Assembly (NCBI GenBank): GCA_017354895.1
Contig: CP071495.1
Location: 2,029,001 to 2,093,000 of the forward strand
From: Podospora comata
Taxonomy: Eukaryota > Ascomycota > Sordariomycetes > Sordariales > Podosporaceae
Direction: 5' to 3'
DNA: 64,000 bases
Each line of letters opens with the position of its first letter. The stretch's first letter is position 1. Of this stretch, positions 41,758 to 53,099 are shown piece by piece. A program made the translations under genes and the position numbers. Below the pieces are notes generated by a model that saw only the letters and a program-made list of their open reading frames with translations, did no database searches and was not told the DNA's origin.

Positions 41758-44241
41758 TTACTGACCTTGAGCCTGCCCCTGAGCCTGCCCCTGAGCCTGC
41801 CCCTGAGACTGCCCCTGAGCCTGCCCCTGAGCCTGCCCCTGTCCCTGACCTCTATCCACCATCTCGGGGTCCTCAAACGCCGGCATCTCCTCATCAGTAT
41901 CCTCTTCACTCTCCTCCTCATCCTCCTCATCCGACATCCAAGCCCCCGGCATCTGAACAGGAGGATACCCCACCCTCATCCTCATATACTCCATAACCTC
42001 CGCAATACTCGGTCCTTCCCCAAACGCCCCCTCCCCATCAAAGTCCTCCGGATCCGTCCACTCCGCCTCCTCATCATCCTCCTCATCGACGCCAAACGCA
42101 AGGTCATGCCTCGCCCGCCCATCCCAGTTACCCCCAAACTCGGTGGTGTCCTCATCATCAGAATCATCATCATCATCGTCGTCGTCCTCCTCCTCCTCCC
42201 CATCCTCAACCGTAGCCTGGAACGGTCCTCGCGGCTGTTGTCCCTGTCCAGCGGCACCCCCATCCCCAGCAGCGCGTGGTCGGACCCTACCCATCAACGC
42301 GTTAAAGAAGCCCATTATCCCGCCTCCACCGCCGTCATCAACCTCGAGCATAGCTTCGAGTTCCTCCTGGGGCATCTCGGCTAGCAACCGCTCGGCTGCC
42401 GCCCGCATCCCGGCTTCTCTGCGAGGGTCCATTTGGGTGCTAAACAGGCCTCGCGTAGCAATGGAATCGGGTTTCCAGGGTAGTTTTTGAATCTCGCTGC
42501 TAAAAATGTTGTCTACTGCCGCTGGTGGCAAGGGGTCGAACTCAAAGTTCGGAGAAGCATCGTGTAGCAGCTTCCTTGGGACGAGGGTCATGAGGGACGG
42601 CGTACTGTCGAGGTAAATGAATCTTGCTACTGCGAGCGTTGGCTCTGGACTCTGGGGACATCTGTAGACGTCTAGCGGGAGGAGCTTCATAGCCTTGTCT
42701 GCTGCTGATTTGAGGAGGGAGATGGCGTTGGGGTTGTTCCAGAGGTCCTTGGAGATGTGAAGGTAGAGCTCTGTATTAAGTTTGTCGTCATCGTTCCGCG
42801 GAGTGTGACCCCAGATGGACTGGGGAGTATCTAGGCTGAGAGCGGAAAACAAGGCGCAGTAGAGCCAAGGCAGAGTCTCGATGTTCTTGACGAGGGTCTC
42901 GTGCGCCGTGTCGTAGTCATCGAGCTGGAGGTAGGCTAAGGGGAGAGTATGGAGAGGATACAAGACCGCATCCGGCCACCTGGAAGCGAGGGCATCGCAA
43001 AACTTGACAAACCACTCCGCCTCGCGGGATCGAAGCGCAAGAACGGGCACCCAGTTGAGCAGGGCGTAAGGGTCGTCGTGGTTGAGGCTCAAGTACAACT
43101 TAGACCATTCAAGGGCGGTTCGATAGGTACCCTTGAGAATGAGCTTCTGGATCAAGTTGTAGCCAGCGAGGTAGAACTGTCTGTTTTCAGGCCTGGCAAA
43201 GTTGATCCTGGCTTTGCCCTGTTCAAGTTTGCGGCGGAAATCACTAAGCGTAACGCGGCCAAAGGTGAAGAGAGCACGCTCAATGAGATCAGCAGCGAGA
43301 GCTGAGTTCTGGTCCTGTCGGGCAACCTTACTGCCCTGAATCAGAGACGACACATGGTATGGGTTCCGGTGCAAGAAGTGGATGATCTGCATGGGGTCTC
43401 CCATCTGGACAAGCTGAAAGAACGACCCCTCAAGATCGTCGTAGGCCTTCTCGTGGGCAAACGTGAACTCGACCACATCAGGTGTGCCTTCGCTGAGGCG
43501 CTTCATGATCAGCCCCTGAGCCGCACCCCTAGGCCACGACTTTTTGCCCTCGATGAAAGGGTTGGTGCGGAGGAGCGTCTCAAACATGCCCGGCTTCGCC
43601 GGCCCCGAGCGACGTGGGTCGGTGGCAACAGCACTGAGGTATGTCTCGAGATCAAGATTCTCTGGCAGAATTCTCTGTCGGGTTTCCTGGCGTTCCTCCC
43701 CCTGGGCGAGATCCATAGCCTTGCCGAACAAACGGCGCATCTCGTTCGCGGCCTTGAGATGTCGGCTGTCGATCTTCAAGAGGTCGTTGAGCTGGTCGTC
43801 CGGGTTTTGTTTTGATGAGCTTGCCGCTGATGCAGCGCCGGCCCGTTGCTTTTTGGCCTTGATGTTGAGCTCTTTGAGTGCCTTCTCGAGCTCATCCTCC
43901 CTAGCCTTGGGGCGCTCTGCTGCTGGGGTTTCTGATGGTTGCTTTCCCTTCTTCTTTTTCTTCTTCTTGGACTTCTTCTTGGCAGGTTCGGCCTGTGGAC
44001 TGGCAACTTCCTTCTCTACAGGTTTTGATGGTTCTGGTTCCTCGTCTTCATCGTCGTCATCGTCATTGTCGTTGCCGTCACCCATGTCCCCGAGCGCTGC
44101 GAAGGAGAACATGTTGCCGCGGGGCTTCGCCACTACCTCCTCCTCCTCCTCGCTGGTCTCTTCTTTTGTCTCAGGGGCTTCATTCTGCGAGTTCAAGAGT
44201 TCTTGCTGCTTTCGCAGCTTGCGTAATTGTCGACTCGCCAT
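41758..44241 (-). CDS. RQC1: Ribosome quality control complex subunit 1 / TCF25 family
   Basis: RQC1 works with Ltn1, Rqc2 and Cdc48 at stalled 60S subunits to clear nascent chains. A single exon of 827 residues from the ATG at 44241 (MASRQLRKLRKQQELLNSQN), the normal N-terminus. It has an acidic stretch, a Lys-rich nuclear-signal-like run (KKKSKKKKKKKGK), then the conserved TCF25 domain from about 190 (DSRHLKAANEMRRLFGKAM, SWPRGAAQGLIMKRLSEG, FFQLVQMGDPMQIIHFLHRN-PYH, LALRSREAEWFVKFCDAL, ARFIYLDSTPSLM, FNALMGRVRPRA). The C-terminus is acidic (runs of D and E) and ends in a Gly-Gln/Ala-Gln repeat. It returns to intact coding sequence right after the relic island. Confidence 0.93.
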   Translation of the reverse strand: MASRQLRKLRKQQELLNSQNEAPETKEETSEEEEEVVAKPRGNMFSFAALGDMGDGNDNDDDDDEDEEPEPSKPVEKEVASPQAEPAKKKSKKKKKKKGKQPSETPAAERPKAREDELEKALKELNIKAKKQRAGAASAASSSKQNPDDQLNDLLKIDSRHLKAANEMRRLFGKAMDLAQGEERQETRQRILPENLDLETYLSAVATDPRRSGPAKPGMFETLLRTNPFIEGKKSWPRGAAQGLIMKRLSEGTPDVVEFTFAHEKAYDDLEGSFFQLVQMGDPMQIIHFLHRNPYHVSSLIQGSKVARQDQNSALAADLIERALFTFGRVTLSDFRRKLEQGKARINFARPENRQFYLAGYNLIQKLILKGTYRTALEWSKLYLSLNHDDPYALLNWVPVLALRSREAEWFVKFCDALASRWPDAVLYPLHTLPLAYLQLDDYDTAHETLVKNIETLPWLYCALFSALSLDTPQSIWGHTPRNDDDKLNTELYLHISKDLWNNPNAISLLKSAADKAMKLLPLDVYRCPQSPEPTLAVARFIYLDSTPSLMTLVPRKLLHDASPNFEFDPLPPAAVDNIFSSEIQKLPWKPDSIATRGLFSTQMDPRREAGMRAAAERLLAEMPQEELEAMLEVDDGGGGGIMGFFNALMGRVRPRAAGDGGAAGQGQQPRGPFQATVEDGEEEEDDDDDDDDSDDEDTTEFGGNWDGRARHDLAFGVDEEDDEEAEWTDPEDFDGEGAFGEGPSIAEVMEYMRMRVGYPPVQMPGAWMSDEEDEEESEEDTDEEMPAFEDPEMVDRGQGQGQAQGQAQGQSQGQAQGQAQGQAQGQ
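41768..41848. repeat. 12-bp coding minisatellite in RQC1
   Basis: About six to seven units of a 12-bp repeat (GAGCCTGCCCCT on the plus strand) encode the GQAQ repeats at the RQC1 C-terminus. One unit has a Ser codon change (GQSQ). Confidence 0.9.
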
Positions 44242-45205
44242 TTTTTGTGGTTTGATGAGAAGAGGTTGTTCTGTCGACAGCGAGTGAGTTGCCGACAGTT
44301 GGCTAAACTGATGAAAGACGTAAAAGTGGAGGGGTAAGCAACAAGTATGGCGGGGCAGAACCCAATCTTTGATGGCAGCCACCAAAGCAAAGCAAAGTTG
44401 TTCAAGTTGCAATGCTGACGCTTGTAAATTGGCTAGCTCGGAGTGATACTGTCAGATGTATTGAATTTCACTCTTCTGGTTTCACCCTTCTGCTTTTACA
44501 CGGCGAAGGCGAAATGGAAGGAAGGCGGTTTGCCGATGGAGTCATCGCCGTCTTGAAGATGCCACTACGCACTGTACGATGCACTGTGTTTGGGAGCTCT
44601 TTCAGGAACATGACATAAACCACAACTGTAGCCAACCTCCGGTGGGGGTTGACACACTCATACTTCTACATCTTTTACATCTCTGGTCTCGATGTTAATT
44701 GATTACAGCAATAGCGTTGTCCAATGCCCAGTACCTATCCTCTTGGCTCCAGACAAATGTTCGCAACTTCGCTGGCTGGCTCCAGGTCTGGACCTCTCAA
44801 GGCTCCTGCCTCCATGGACCAGCGTATCAAGCTCTCCTCCCCGTTGCAGCCGAGTGGTTGACATTTGCCATTGTTCAGAGACACCATGCATGGCGTCGCT
44901 AGTCTGATACCCGTCTGCTTGGGCCTGGGCTCTCTTGTCGCCAGCCTCGAGGGGCTGAGAATACCCCTGCAGGCTCAACCTTCGGTGTTGATATGCTGAG
45001 GGGTTTGGAAATGCGGTGGGCAAGTCTTCCTATTTGGTCCCTTTCTCTCCGTCTCTTTCTTGCAGCAACCGATTGCTTCCAAATCCCATCTTTTTGAAGT
45101 GGTAATTCTCTCCATTTTGTCCGCCAAACTTTCGAGGTTAGGCTTTCACTTACGTTTGTCCATCTGAATCACCCGACCGACTAGCGGGCACAGTCGCTCG
45201 CTTCC
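44242..45205. promoter_or_regulatory. Divergent promoter interval, RQC1 and membrane protein gene
   Basis: About 960 bp between divergent starts. Pyrimidine-rich tracts precede 45205. No gene recognised. Confidence 0.45.
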
Positions 45206-47117
45206 ATGTCTGCCCAAAAGTACGATGATAGCAGGTTCACGCGCCGGGCGTGTGTGACTGGTTTGGTCTTGTGTTGGTTTGTTGCTGTAGGCAGTATCAT
45301 CGGAGGTGGACTATGTCTCTACAAGGAGGTCCGCGATGACGATTCAATCCGGATCGACTTGTCCAACAGATGGAGAGAGCTTCTCCCTCTCGGACTGAAC
45401 ATATTCAGTAGGTTGTCGCAACACTCCTTCCCTGGCTGGTACTGCAGGACAGCTAACCACAGTCTGACTCAAAGTTACCCTACTCAACGATAGCATGGGA
45501 TACATCCATGCCGTTGCTCTCCGTTGGTCTCTCATAAGAGAAGGGAGCCTAGACTTCAACTCGAACCTGCGTCTACTCACATTCTCCAAGAAAAGTCCCC
45601 CAAACGGTTATATCCCCAACTTTCTCTACCTTTTCGGAATCATACTCGCCTACGGTGCTACATCTGTCATATTCTTGAGCCTTAACCCCGAACTCGCCCG
45701 TCTGCTAGGCAAGTCCTACGAAATCACCGACACAAGGGGTGTCCATCTAAACGGCATTGCTCTCATTATTCTCGGCTGCGGCTTTCTCCTCCAAGCCGCC
45801 GTTACCAACTGGGCCTTGGCGGGTACTAAGATTCCCACATGGAGCTCGAACCCGCTCATCATTGCGAACACGTGCATGAATCATGATACCGAACACTACC
45901 AGGTTATGCCTCGCCAAGGCCGCTGTATGATGGGAGTTCACCTGGCAGGGAATGACATCAAGGCCATCCGACCTACTCGAAAGCAAAGGCCAATGATTTC
46001 AGCACATCCCCATGTCCGCCGTGTGTTGTATCTCTTGTGGGCTCTTCCAATCCTGAGCGGCGTTTGGGGAGGCGGTGTCTACGGTTACCTCTTACGTGGG
46101 AGTAAAAATGGGATCTTTGGGCGGTCATGGAGTCTTCTCCCAGAGTTTCCACCTCACATAGACGAGAACTGCCACACTAAGCAATGTACTGACGGGACAT
46201 CAGTACTGAACCTGGGCTGGAGTACCTCCGGTGGTGCGGCTGGTACAACGGGTGGCGTCTTCCTCATCATTGCGATCCAGTCTGTGGTCACTCTCTCTCT
46301 TCACTGTGCCGAACTGATCGTGAATCTTTCACGGGACGAAGGCATATACAGGAAGCTGATCGGACCAAGAGGCACCAACGGGCACTTCAACTCAGTCGTG
46401 GAAGCCTTCACCTCATGGCAAACAATTTTTTTGTTTACTCTCAAATCCGGTGTTCACTGGATGTTCGGTTTGGCTATTAATCTCCAATTTCAGCTGGGGG
46501 TCAACATGTACCCCTCACAAATATTTTACTTTGGTGGCCTAACTTTGGTGGCCGCTTTGTTTGGTTTGCTCCTGTCTTTGCAGCGCCCATCAGGTTACTT
46601 GCCGCCAACATACGGCCACATCCAAACTATCGCCGACATTATTGACGAATGGGCGGATTCTGGATGCATGTTTTGGGGTGAGAAGGGTCCACATTACACC
46701 GGAACAAGCACCAAGCGGCTCAAACAACCCGATCCAAACGTTGAGTACGGGGGAATGAAGAAGGGCGACGGCCAAGGGAGTCACAGTGACGATATCACGG
46801 AGATACCTCTTGAAACCTTCAGTCCAGCCAGTCTGGTAGCCTCACCACCAATGGACCAGAGCTTTGGCTATGTCTCTCCGGTTGTTCAGACACCTCCTTC
46901 GGCAAATGCTGCCTGGGGCCAGCCGTGGCAACAACAGCAGGGTCAATTCACGTATGCCCAGTGGACTAATCAAGATCCACGACACCAATACCAGCACAGC
47001 CAGCAGCATCAGACGAGCTACGACAGTCTCAACAGCAGGTTCTCGGGACAGACTGGGTATTCGGGGTATAGCAACCAGAGCACACAAGCATTCCTGCACA
47101 ATTATAGAAGCTATTAG
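45206..47117 (+). CDS. Multi-pass membrane protein, conserved fungal hypothetical
   Basis: Two exons, 45206-45407 and 45475-47117 (67-bp intron, GTAGGT ... TGACTCAAAG), about 614 residues. The start MSAQKYDDSRFTRRACV is followed by about eight membrane segments: VTGLVLCWFVAVGSIIGGGL, LNIFITLLNDSMGYIHAVAL across the splice, FLYLFGIILAYGATSVIFL, ALIILGCGFLLQAAVTNWAL, VLYLLWALPILSGVWGGGVY, FLIIAIQSVVTLSLHCAELI, a segment at TIFLFTLKSGVHWMFGLAIN, and FGGLTLVAALFGLLLSLQ. A cytosolic motif PPTYGHIQTIADIIDEW and a Q/Y-rich tail end the protein. This architecture occurs in uncharacterised Sordariomycete proteins; transport or sensing roles are possible, but I assign none. Confidence 0.8.
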
Positions 47118-48087
47118 AATCCTCAAGGCGGAGTCGGTTATTGCATGAGTACCACATGGTTCTCTTTGGCTTGGGAGCACTCGTGGGAGTTTTTGGCTTG
47201 GGGTTGGATATCAGATTTATGGTTAAGCATTGCGGCTGGAAATGGCGGAAAAGGCTCCTTGGGTAATGTTCAGATTGGCGTGGATTGGTTTTGAAAAGTT
47301 ATACGAAAAAAAAAGCATATCTATCATGAATTAAAGTGTATATATCATGAATCTTCTGAGCAAATTTTCGACCTTTTGCTCAGTTCTGCACCTCTGTTGT
47401 AGAGTGTCTATGCGATATGGCGGACTGGAACAAGGCTGGACCCCAACGCCGGCGGGTATACGAGCGCACCTTATCGTTACATATAATCACTAGATCTGTC
47501 GGTATTGGTGGTTGACGGATAACTGTTTTTTCTCCTTTTCCTCACACCTGTTTCTGCTTGTCGGTTCGTCATCGTGATGTTTGATGTTTGGTGTTGTGCA
47601 GTGCATTCAAGCTTTCCCACTGTCTGGCAACCGTCAACCTGCTGGCAAGCACTGCTGGCCAGAACCCACCTCCAAGTGGCGGTGCTCTGGGGTAGCTGCA
47701 CCCAAAAAGTGGTGGGGGGAGGGGCGGAGGTCGCACGGGCCTTGGCGCTAGAGCTCAAAAGCGGGAGGCTGAAGCTGCCGAGTTTTCATAGGCTGGTTTT
47801 TCTCTCTCGCATCGGTGCTCTTCTCCCTCTTTCTCTCAAACCTAACCAACGGCGAAAACAATGCTGCACAACGCCTCCAGCGGGACACCATCATAACACC
47901 AGGAAAATCGTCTCTGCGGAGCGATTCTGTTTCCATTCTCATCTTTCTCTTTTACATGGTTTAATACCCCCCCCCCCCAACAAGTCGCTTCACTACCAGC
48001 ACTTTCAAAGTCACCATTTATCGCGTGCCCTTCCCCTCATTCTAGCAGGCGGTTGTATTTGGTTTTTTCGCGCCCTAATAAGCCACC
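47118..48087. promoter_or_regulatory. Intergenic, SCD6 promoter and 5' UTR
   Basis: About 970 bp. It contains a run of about 13 C just before 47980 in the probable SCD6 5' UTR. A long plus-strand ORF that crosses this region runs through the first SCD6 intron in another frame and is not supported. Confidence 0.5.
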
Positions 48088-50120
48088 ATGTCCGATTATA
48101 TCGGGTTCGTTGTTGCCGACTCTTGCTGTTTCTTCGACTGATTGCTAACTCTTTCGAATACAGATCCAGAATATCCCTCATATCCAAGAGCGACATCCGC
48201 TATGTCGGCACACTTGCGAGCATCAACTCGGATGACTCGACTGTCTCGCTCGAAAATGTGAGGACGTTTGGCACTGAGGGCCGCAAGGGCAAGATCGAGG
48301 AAGAGGTCCCCCCTTCCGACCAGGTCTACGAGTACATTGTCTTCCGCGGAACGGATGTCAAGGATCTCAGGATCGAGGAGGGCCCCGCCGCCAAGGAGAA
48401 CAAGCCGCCGGCTGTCCCCAACGATCCTGCCATTGTTGGTGTGAGTCTACCCTTTCTCTTTCACTGTTCTGCCCATGGCCATTGTTATGATGAAATATTT
48501 TCGGATGTAAAAACATATTTGTCTGAAAAGCGCAAAAACCCCATGTTGATAATTTCCGTTGCCTTCCTTCTGATCATCTGGCCACGCACACTCTTTGCAA
48601 AGCTCAAGCCCTATGTGGAGTAACTGCTGACCAAAATCACTCAGGCTCGCCCTCGGCCTGGCAACGTCGCTCCTGGCCCACCTGCTGGTCCTCAAGGCCC
48701 TCCACAAGGTCCCGGTCCCATCGGGCACCCAGGCCCGCACGGCGCTCCGAACCAGCCGCAGCCTCCTCCAGGCGCACCTGGTTATGGCTACTTCCCTCCT
48801 CACATGGGAGGATGGGGTGGACGTCCAGCTCCTGGTGGCCCCGGTGGTCCCAGTCCAGGCCCCGTAGGTCCAGGTGGTCCCGGTCCTTTTGGCATGCCCT
48901 ACCCGCAGCCGGGGTGGTTCCCGCCGGGACAAGAGTTTCCGCCAATGGGTCCCGGGCAATGGAACCCGTATCCTCAGTTTCCTCCTGGTCCTGGTGGTCC
49001 TGGTGCTCCAGGTGGTCCTCCCGGTTTCCCTGCCGCTCCTGGTGCACCTGGACAAGGTCGTCAGTCGGCTGACCAGACGCCCAGCAACCAGGGTCCAGGC
49101 CAAAAGCCCCCACCCATCGGTCCTTCTGGAGAAAAGAAAGCCCCGACTCCAGGACACAATGCTCAGCTTTCGGAGTCCAAGCCCATAATCCCACCTCAGC
49201 AATCTGCGGGTGGTCCGGCACCTCCTCCGCCCGTCGCTTCCAAGCCCACTGCCGAGGAAGTCAAGGCCACGGCGGCTAATCTCGCCCAGCCTCCTGCTCC
49301 GGCTTCCTCTCAGGGCATTCCCACAGGTCCCAAGAGCGATCGCCCTGTGCAGATTCTGCCCGCTATCCCCCTTCCAGTTGGCTTGACCTCTAGAGTTGCT
49401 CAGCCATCGACCTCCGCCACCAGATCCGAACAAAACAATGCCGGCGCTACACCCGCTGCATTGCGCGATGCCACTCAGGCTGCCAAGGAAGCCGTTGCCA
49501 ATGCGATGGCTCAGATGGAGAACAATGCATACGCTCAAATTGCCAGCCAGGGCGCTGCTGTTGACAACTTGACCAAGAAGGTCAACGAGATGAGGGTCAA
49601 TGCGGCCCGTGGTGGTCATGCCCCTCGCGGTGGAGGCGGACGTGGACGTGGAGGTGCTCGCCCTGCTGCCAAGGTGGAGGTCCCCGATTCCGACTACGAT
49701 TTTGCGACTGCGAATGCCAAGTTCAACAAGCAGGACCTTGTCCGTGAGGCTATCGCTGGTGGCTCGCCAATTGTGGAAGCTCCCGCCCCAGAGGCTGTTG
49801 CGCCTGAAGCCCCTGTTGAGAGCACCGAAGCGGTTGAACCCGCTTACAACAAGCAGCGGTCGTTCTTTGACAACATCTCTAGCGACCTGAAGGACAGGGA
49901 GAATGCTTCTCAGAAGCCAGGCGGCCGTGAGTGGCGTGGAGAGGAACAGAGGAAGAACATGGAGACCTTCGGCCAAGGCAGCGTCGACGGTGGTTACCGT
50001 GGTTATCGCGGCGGTCGGGGCCGTGGCCGTGGAGGTCGTGGACGTGGATTCCGCGGAGGACGGGGCGGTAATAATGGTGGATATCGCCCCCAACAACAGC
50101 AAACACAGGCACCCCAGTAG
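48088..50120 (+). CDS. SCD6: SCD6/LSM14 family translation repressor and decapping activator
   Basis: P-body RGG protein that binds eIF4G and promotes decapping through Dcp2/Edc3/Dhh1. Three exons: 48088-48104 (only 17 bases), 48164-48440 and 48645-50120, about 589 residues. The LSm14 domain crosses the exons: MSDYIG-SRISLISKSDIRYVGTL, NSDDSTVSLENVRTFGTEGR, YEYIVFRGTDVKDLRI. A Pro/Gly-rich linker follows (PGGPGGPSPGPVGPGG), then the FDF motif (DYDFATANAKFNKQDL), the FFD box (QRSFFDNISSDLKDRE) and a TFG/RGG tail (GYRGYRGGRGRGRGGRGRGF). The first donor is GTTCGT, unusual, but the splice rebuilds the family N-terminus exactly. Intron 2 (204 bp, GTGAGT ... CACTCAG) is long for this genome. Confidence 0.95.
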
Positions 50121-51044
50121 AGGGTGTGACCTTTTCTTACCCGTCCAACACTAATTTGACATGACTCGATGTTCTGTACGACTAGTCAATACCTGGATCT
50201 GGGATTTCACTTTTTCTTTCTCATTGGCGGCATGGGAACCTCAAGCCTGGTGTTTGTTTCTGGACGGGAGTTGGAAGGACGAAGCTACGACGGGAAAACG
50301 TTTTGTTTTTATGATGACTTAGCGAAGGTTGCTTTTTTACGATACTTCGCAACAGGCAGGGCGAAAGGGCGCTTCAGACTTTGGCTCCTACATCGAGGCT
50401 AGGGCTGCATCTATCGGGACTGGATTACTGGGTAGATGCAATTAGCGTCTGAGGTTTGAAGGGGTGTGTCTCTTTAGGTTGATGTGCTCAGTTACGAGCG
50501 TGCTGAAATCAGACAGCATGGGCGCAGGGAGGTCTCGGTTTAAATGGCCTCCCTGGTTTGCGGCGATATGCGTGGGGATTCCCAAAAAATAAAGAAGATA
50601 TTCAGCCGTCGAGGCTGGTATTCTGGGCTTTTACTGTTTTTTCTGCTCTGCGTGATTGTGATTTCTCCCCTCGTGAGTCTCTCAACTCTCGGAGCGTATG
50701 GTAGGGTCGATGCTTCAATAAGCGCGCCTCTCATATAGTGTTTCTCTCATTTTCTTATCACCAGTGTGGTCTACGAGCAGGGAAATTCTCTCAAATGACG
50801 TCTTCTACTCATGCCGCAGCACAACTAGAACTAACAAGAAGCATGACATTTCAGTCGACCGTGATCGTTCTTCTTGGGCACCTGGGGGTATGCTCTCAAG
50901 TTACGTATCTCAACTGCGGGAAGATCACCATATTCACACATGCTACTTCAAGCCAGAACCCATAAACAGATATGTACACGCTTCAAACAAAAGACTATCT
51001 ACACCTACTTAACACCCCCTCTCCTCCAAGTCATTCTTCCCCCA
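50121..51044. other. Convergent interval, SCD6 and pirin
   Basis: About 920 bp between two stops. Short ORFs only (50544-50738 + hydrophobic). Probably 3' UTRs. Confidence 0.5.
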
Positions 51045-52223
51045 CTAATGAACCATACTCTTCCCAATCTCACTCCTCCACCCCTTTGCCCTCTCGAACC
51101 CGTTGGTGTGGCTCTGGTAGTCGACAAACGCCTGGTAGACCTCCTCCTGGCTGTTGAGCACAAAAGGACCATACTGCACAACAGGCTGATCCATCATCTG
51201 CCCGGCAACCAGGACGAACCTCCCCGGTTTTGTCTCGGTCTCCTCCACCCGTGCAACAACTCCATCCTCCTCTTTTCCGTTGCCAAAAACGACGTTGTGC
51301 CACTGTGAGACTTTCTTCTCTTCTTGCTGCCCGTCACTGAAAGTGACGTCTGCCCCCTCGAGAATATAAGCGAACCCTTGCCACCCCTGGGGAACCTCCT
51401 GCTCGATCTTCCCCCCCGGTTGGACCTCCACGTCATAGAACACCACGGGTGTGTACGCTAGATCTTTGAGGGACTCGACACCGTACGACTTGCCGGAAAT
51501 AACCTTGATCTTGACTTTGCCGTCTTCGGTGATGACGGTGGGTATCTCCTCCGCTTTGAGATCCCGATACCGTGGCTCACAGTATTTTAGTTCCTTGGGG
51601 AGGTCAACCCAGAGCTGCAGGCCGATGTTGGGGGAACCGTCGGGGTTTTGGCGGGGCATCTCGGCGTGCATGATGCCTTTGCCGGCGGTCATGAACTGGA
51701 GATCGCCCGGGTTGAGGGTGCCGCGGTTGCCGGCGAAGTCTTCGTGGTCCATGCCGCCGGTGAGGAGGTAGGTTATTGTTTCTTGGCCGCGGTGGGGGTG
51801 GTCTGGGAAGCCGGCGCCGGGGGAGACGGAGAAGTGGTCGAGCATGAGGAAGGGGTTGAGGGAGCGGAGGGAGGGGGTGCCGATGGAGCGGCGGACTGTG
51901 GCGCCTGCGCCTTCGGACTGCTGCTTTGCGAGGAGGGTTTTGAGGATGCGGCGGGGGAGGGTGATGCGGGACATTGTTGCTAGCTGGGCTGGTGTGATGA
52001 CGGTGGTGGTGGTGGGTGGTGGTGAGGATATGCCTGATGAGGGGGTGGCAGAGGTGAGGTTCAAGTAGTTCTTGATGTTGTCTCTGAGGATGTCCAATGA
52101 GGCAGGGATGTCAATGTTTTTGATGTGCTCAAGCTCAAAGGCTGGGTTGGTGGTATAAAAGTAAGCAAAAAGCACACTGACGAGCACAACCGTGAGTGAA
52201 GATATCCAAGAAAAAGTCTTCAT
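51045..52223 (-). CDS. Pirin family protein with N-terminal membrane anchor
   Basis: A bicupin of the pirin family; members act as iron-binding nuclear cofactors or quercetinase-like enzymes. About 392 residues from the ATG at 52223. The N-terminal cupin keeps the metal residues: DHPHRGQETITYLLTGGMDH (His, His, His) and KGIMHAEMP (His/Glu), with LGLQLWVDLP-type pirin motifs and a C-terminal cupin (VFYDVEVQPGGKIEQEVPQG). Unusual is the lead of about 80 residues: MKTFSWISSLTVVLVSVLFA forms a signal-anchor, followed by a Ser/Thr/Pro linker. An internal ATG at about 51974 (MSRITLPRRILK) would give the ordinary soluble pirin of 309 residues. Both starts are possible. Confidence 0.9.
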   Translation of the reverse strand: MKTFSWISSLTVVLVSVLFAYFYTTNPAFELEHIKNIDIPASLDILRDNIKNYLNLTSATPSSGISSPPPTTTTVITPAQLATMSRITLPRRILKTLLAKQQSEGAGATVRRSIGTPSLRSLNPFLMLDHFSVSPGAGFPDHPHRGQETITYLLTGGMDHEDFAGNRGTLNPGDLQFMTAGKGIMHAEMPRQNPDGSPNIGLQLWVDLPKELKYCEPRYRDLKAEEIPTVITEDGKVKIKVISGKSYGVESLKDLAYTPVVFYDVEVQPGGKIEQEVPQGWQGFAYILEGADVTFSDGQQEEKKVSQWHNVVFGNGKEEDGVVARVEETETKPGRFVLVAGQMMDQPVVQYGPFVLNSQEEVYQAFVDYQSHTNGFERAKGWRSEIGKSMVH

Positions 52224-53099
52224 CTGAAATTATCTCAAGGTCACAGCTTCTTATAGATCTGTGAGCGGATGGTGAAAATCACTGGGATTACAAGAAAAAA
52301 GACAAAGTGGACTAATGATTTATAAATGATGAACAACCTGCTATCTCAAGAACTCTCTTGAAACTTCCCCCCCCCCCCCCTCCCCCAATCCCGCTTCTCT
52401 CATCATCGTTGCTGTCAGATCGATGAAGCTGCCGGAAAAGAGCTGGTGGCGGGGTCAGTTTGGCCCAAAGAGGCTTAGCGCACCGCTGACAGCACGTTAG
52501 TAATCGGTTGAAAAGCGACGGAGGGCGAAAAGAGTGGGGACGAGCTCACGATGAGCTAAGCTCTGAATAAGACATAAAACTCATGAGCCTATCACCGCCC
52601 GAGATAATTAGAACTTTGCTGAGGAAGAATACATTATTGTTTGTAGTTGACGGTTCAGCCAGCCGTGTTCTTAGTCGACCAATATGTAAGCAGACTGACA
52701 TTCGGGACTTCACCAACAAGCGAGTGGCCCTAGGCTGCGCTTATGTCCTTCCCAGTGAGCATTCGTCACAATAGAGGCAAGCTCATTTGTTTTAAATTTA
52801 CTTGATCGTTGTTGTCTCTCTAAACTTTCCAAGCCTATGGCCATATATATACTATTATTACACAAAAGAATCATTCCCTTCTTCTAATCGGGGCCTACCC
52901 CCAAACCCCAAAAACGCATACCCAAGCAAGGCGAAAAAATAACAAACGCTCCTACCCCAATTTTACCCTCCAATATCTCTCCCATCCCGTCGACACGTTT
53001 GCTGTTCATTGTCCTTCGGTTCTGTTCTTGTTGTTGTTGTTGTCCCTTGTGTTCATATATGTGCCCTCGACTCATCAACACCCTTCCTTCGGTGATGCC
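52224..53099. other. Intergenic, pirin promoter and 3' side of rhodopsin-domain gene
   Basis: About 880 bp. A C-rich tract (twelve C, then TCCCCC) lies at 52369-52386, close upstream of the pirin gene. No gene seen. Confidence 0.5.

Noticed and set aside
47574-48623. 349-codon plus-strand ORF across the SCD6 5' region
   Set aside because: Runs through the promoter and through two SCD6 introns; it shares the frame of SCD6 exon 2 only. The upstream part has no coding character.
48447-50102. 551-codon minus-strand ORF opposite SCD6
   Set aside because: Antisense of the SCD6 coding exon, low-complexity Ser/Arg/Thr composition, no domain; the plus-strand gene is certain.
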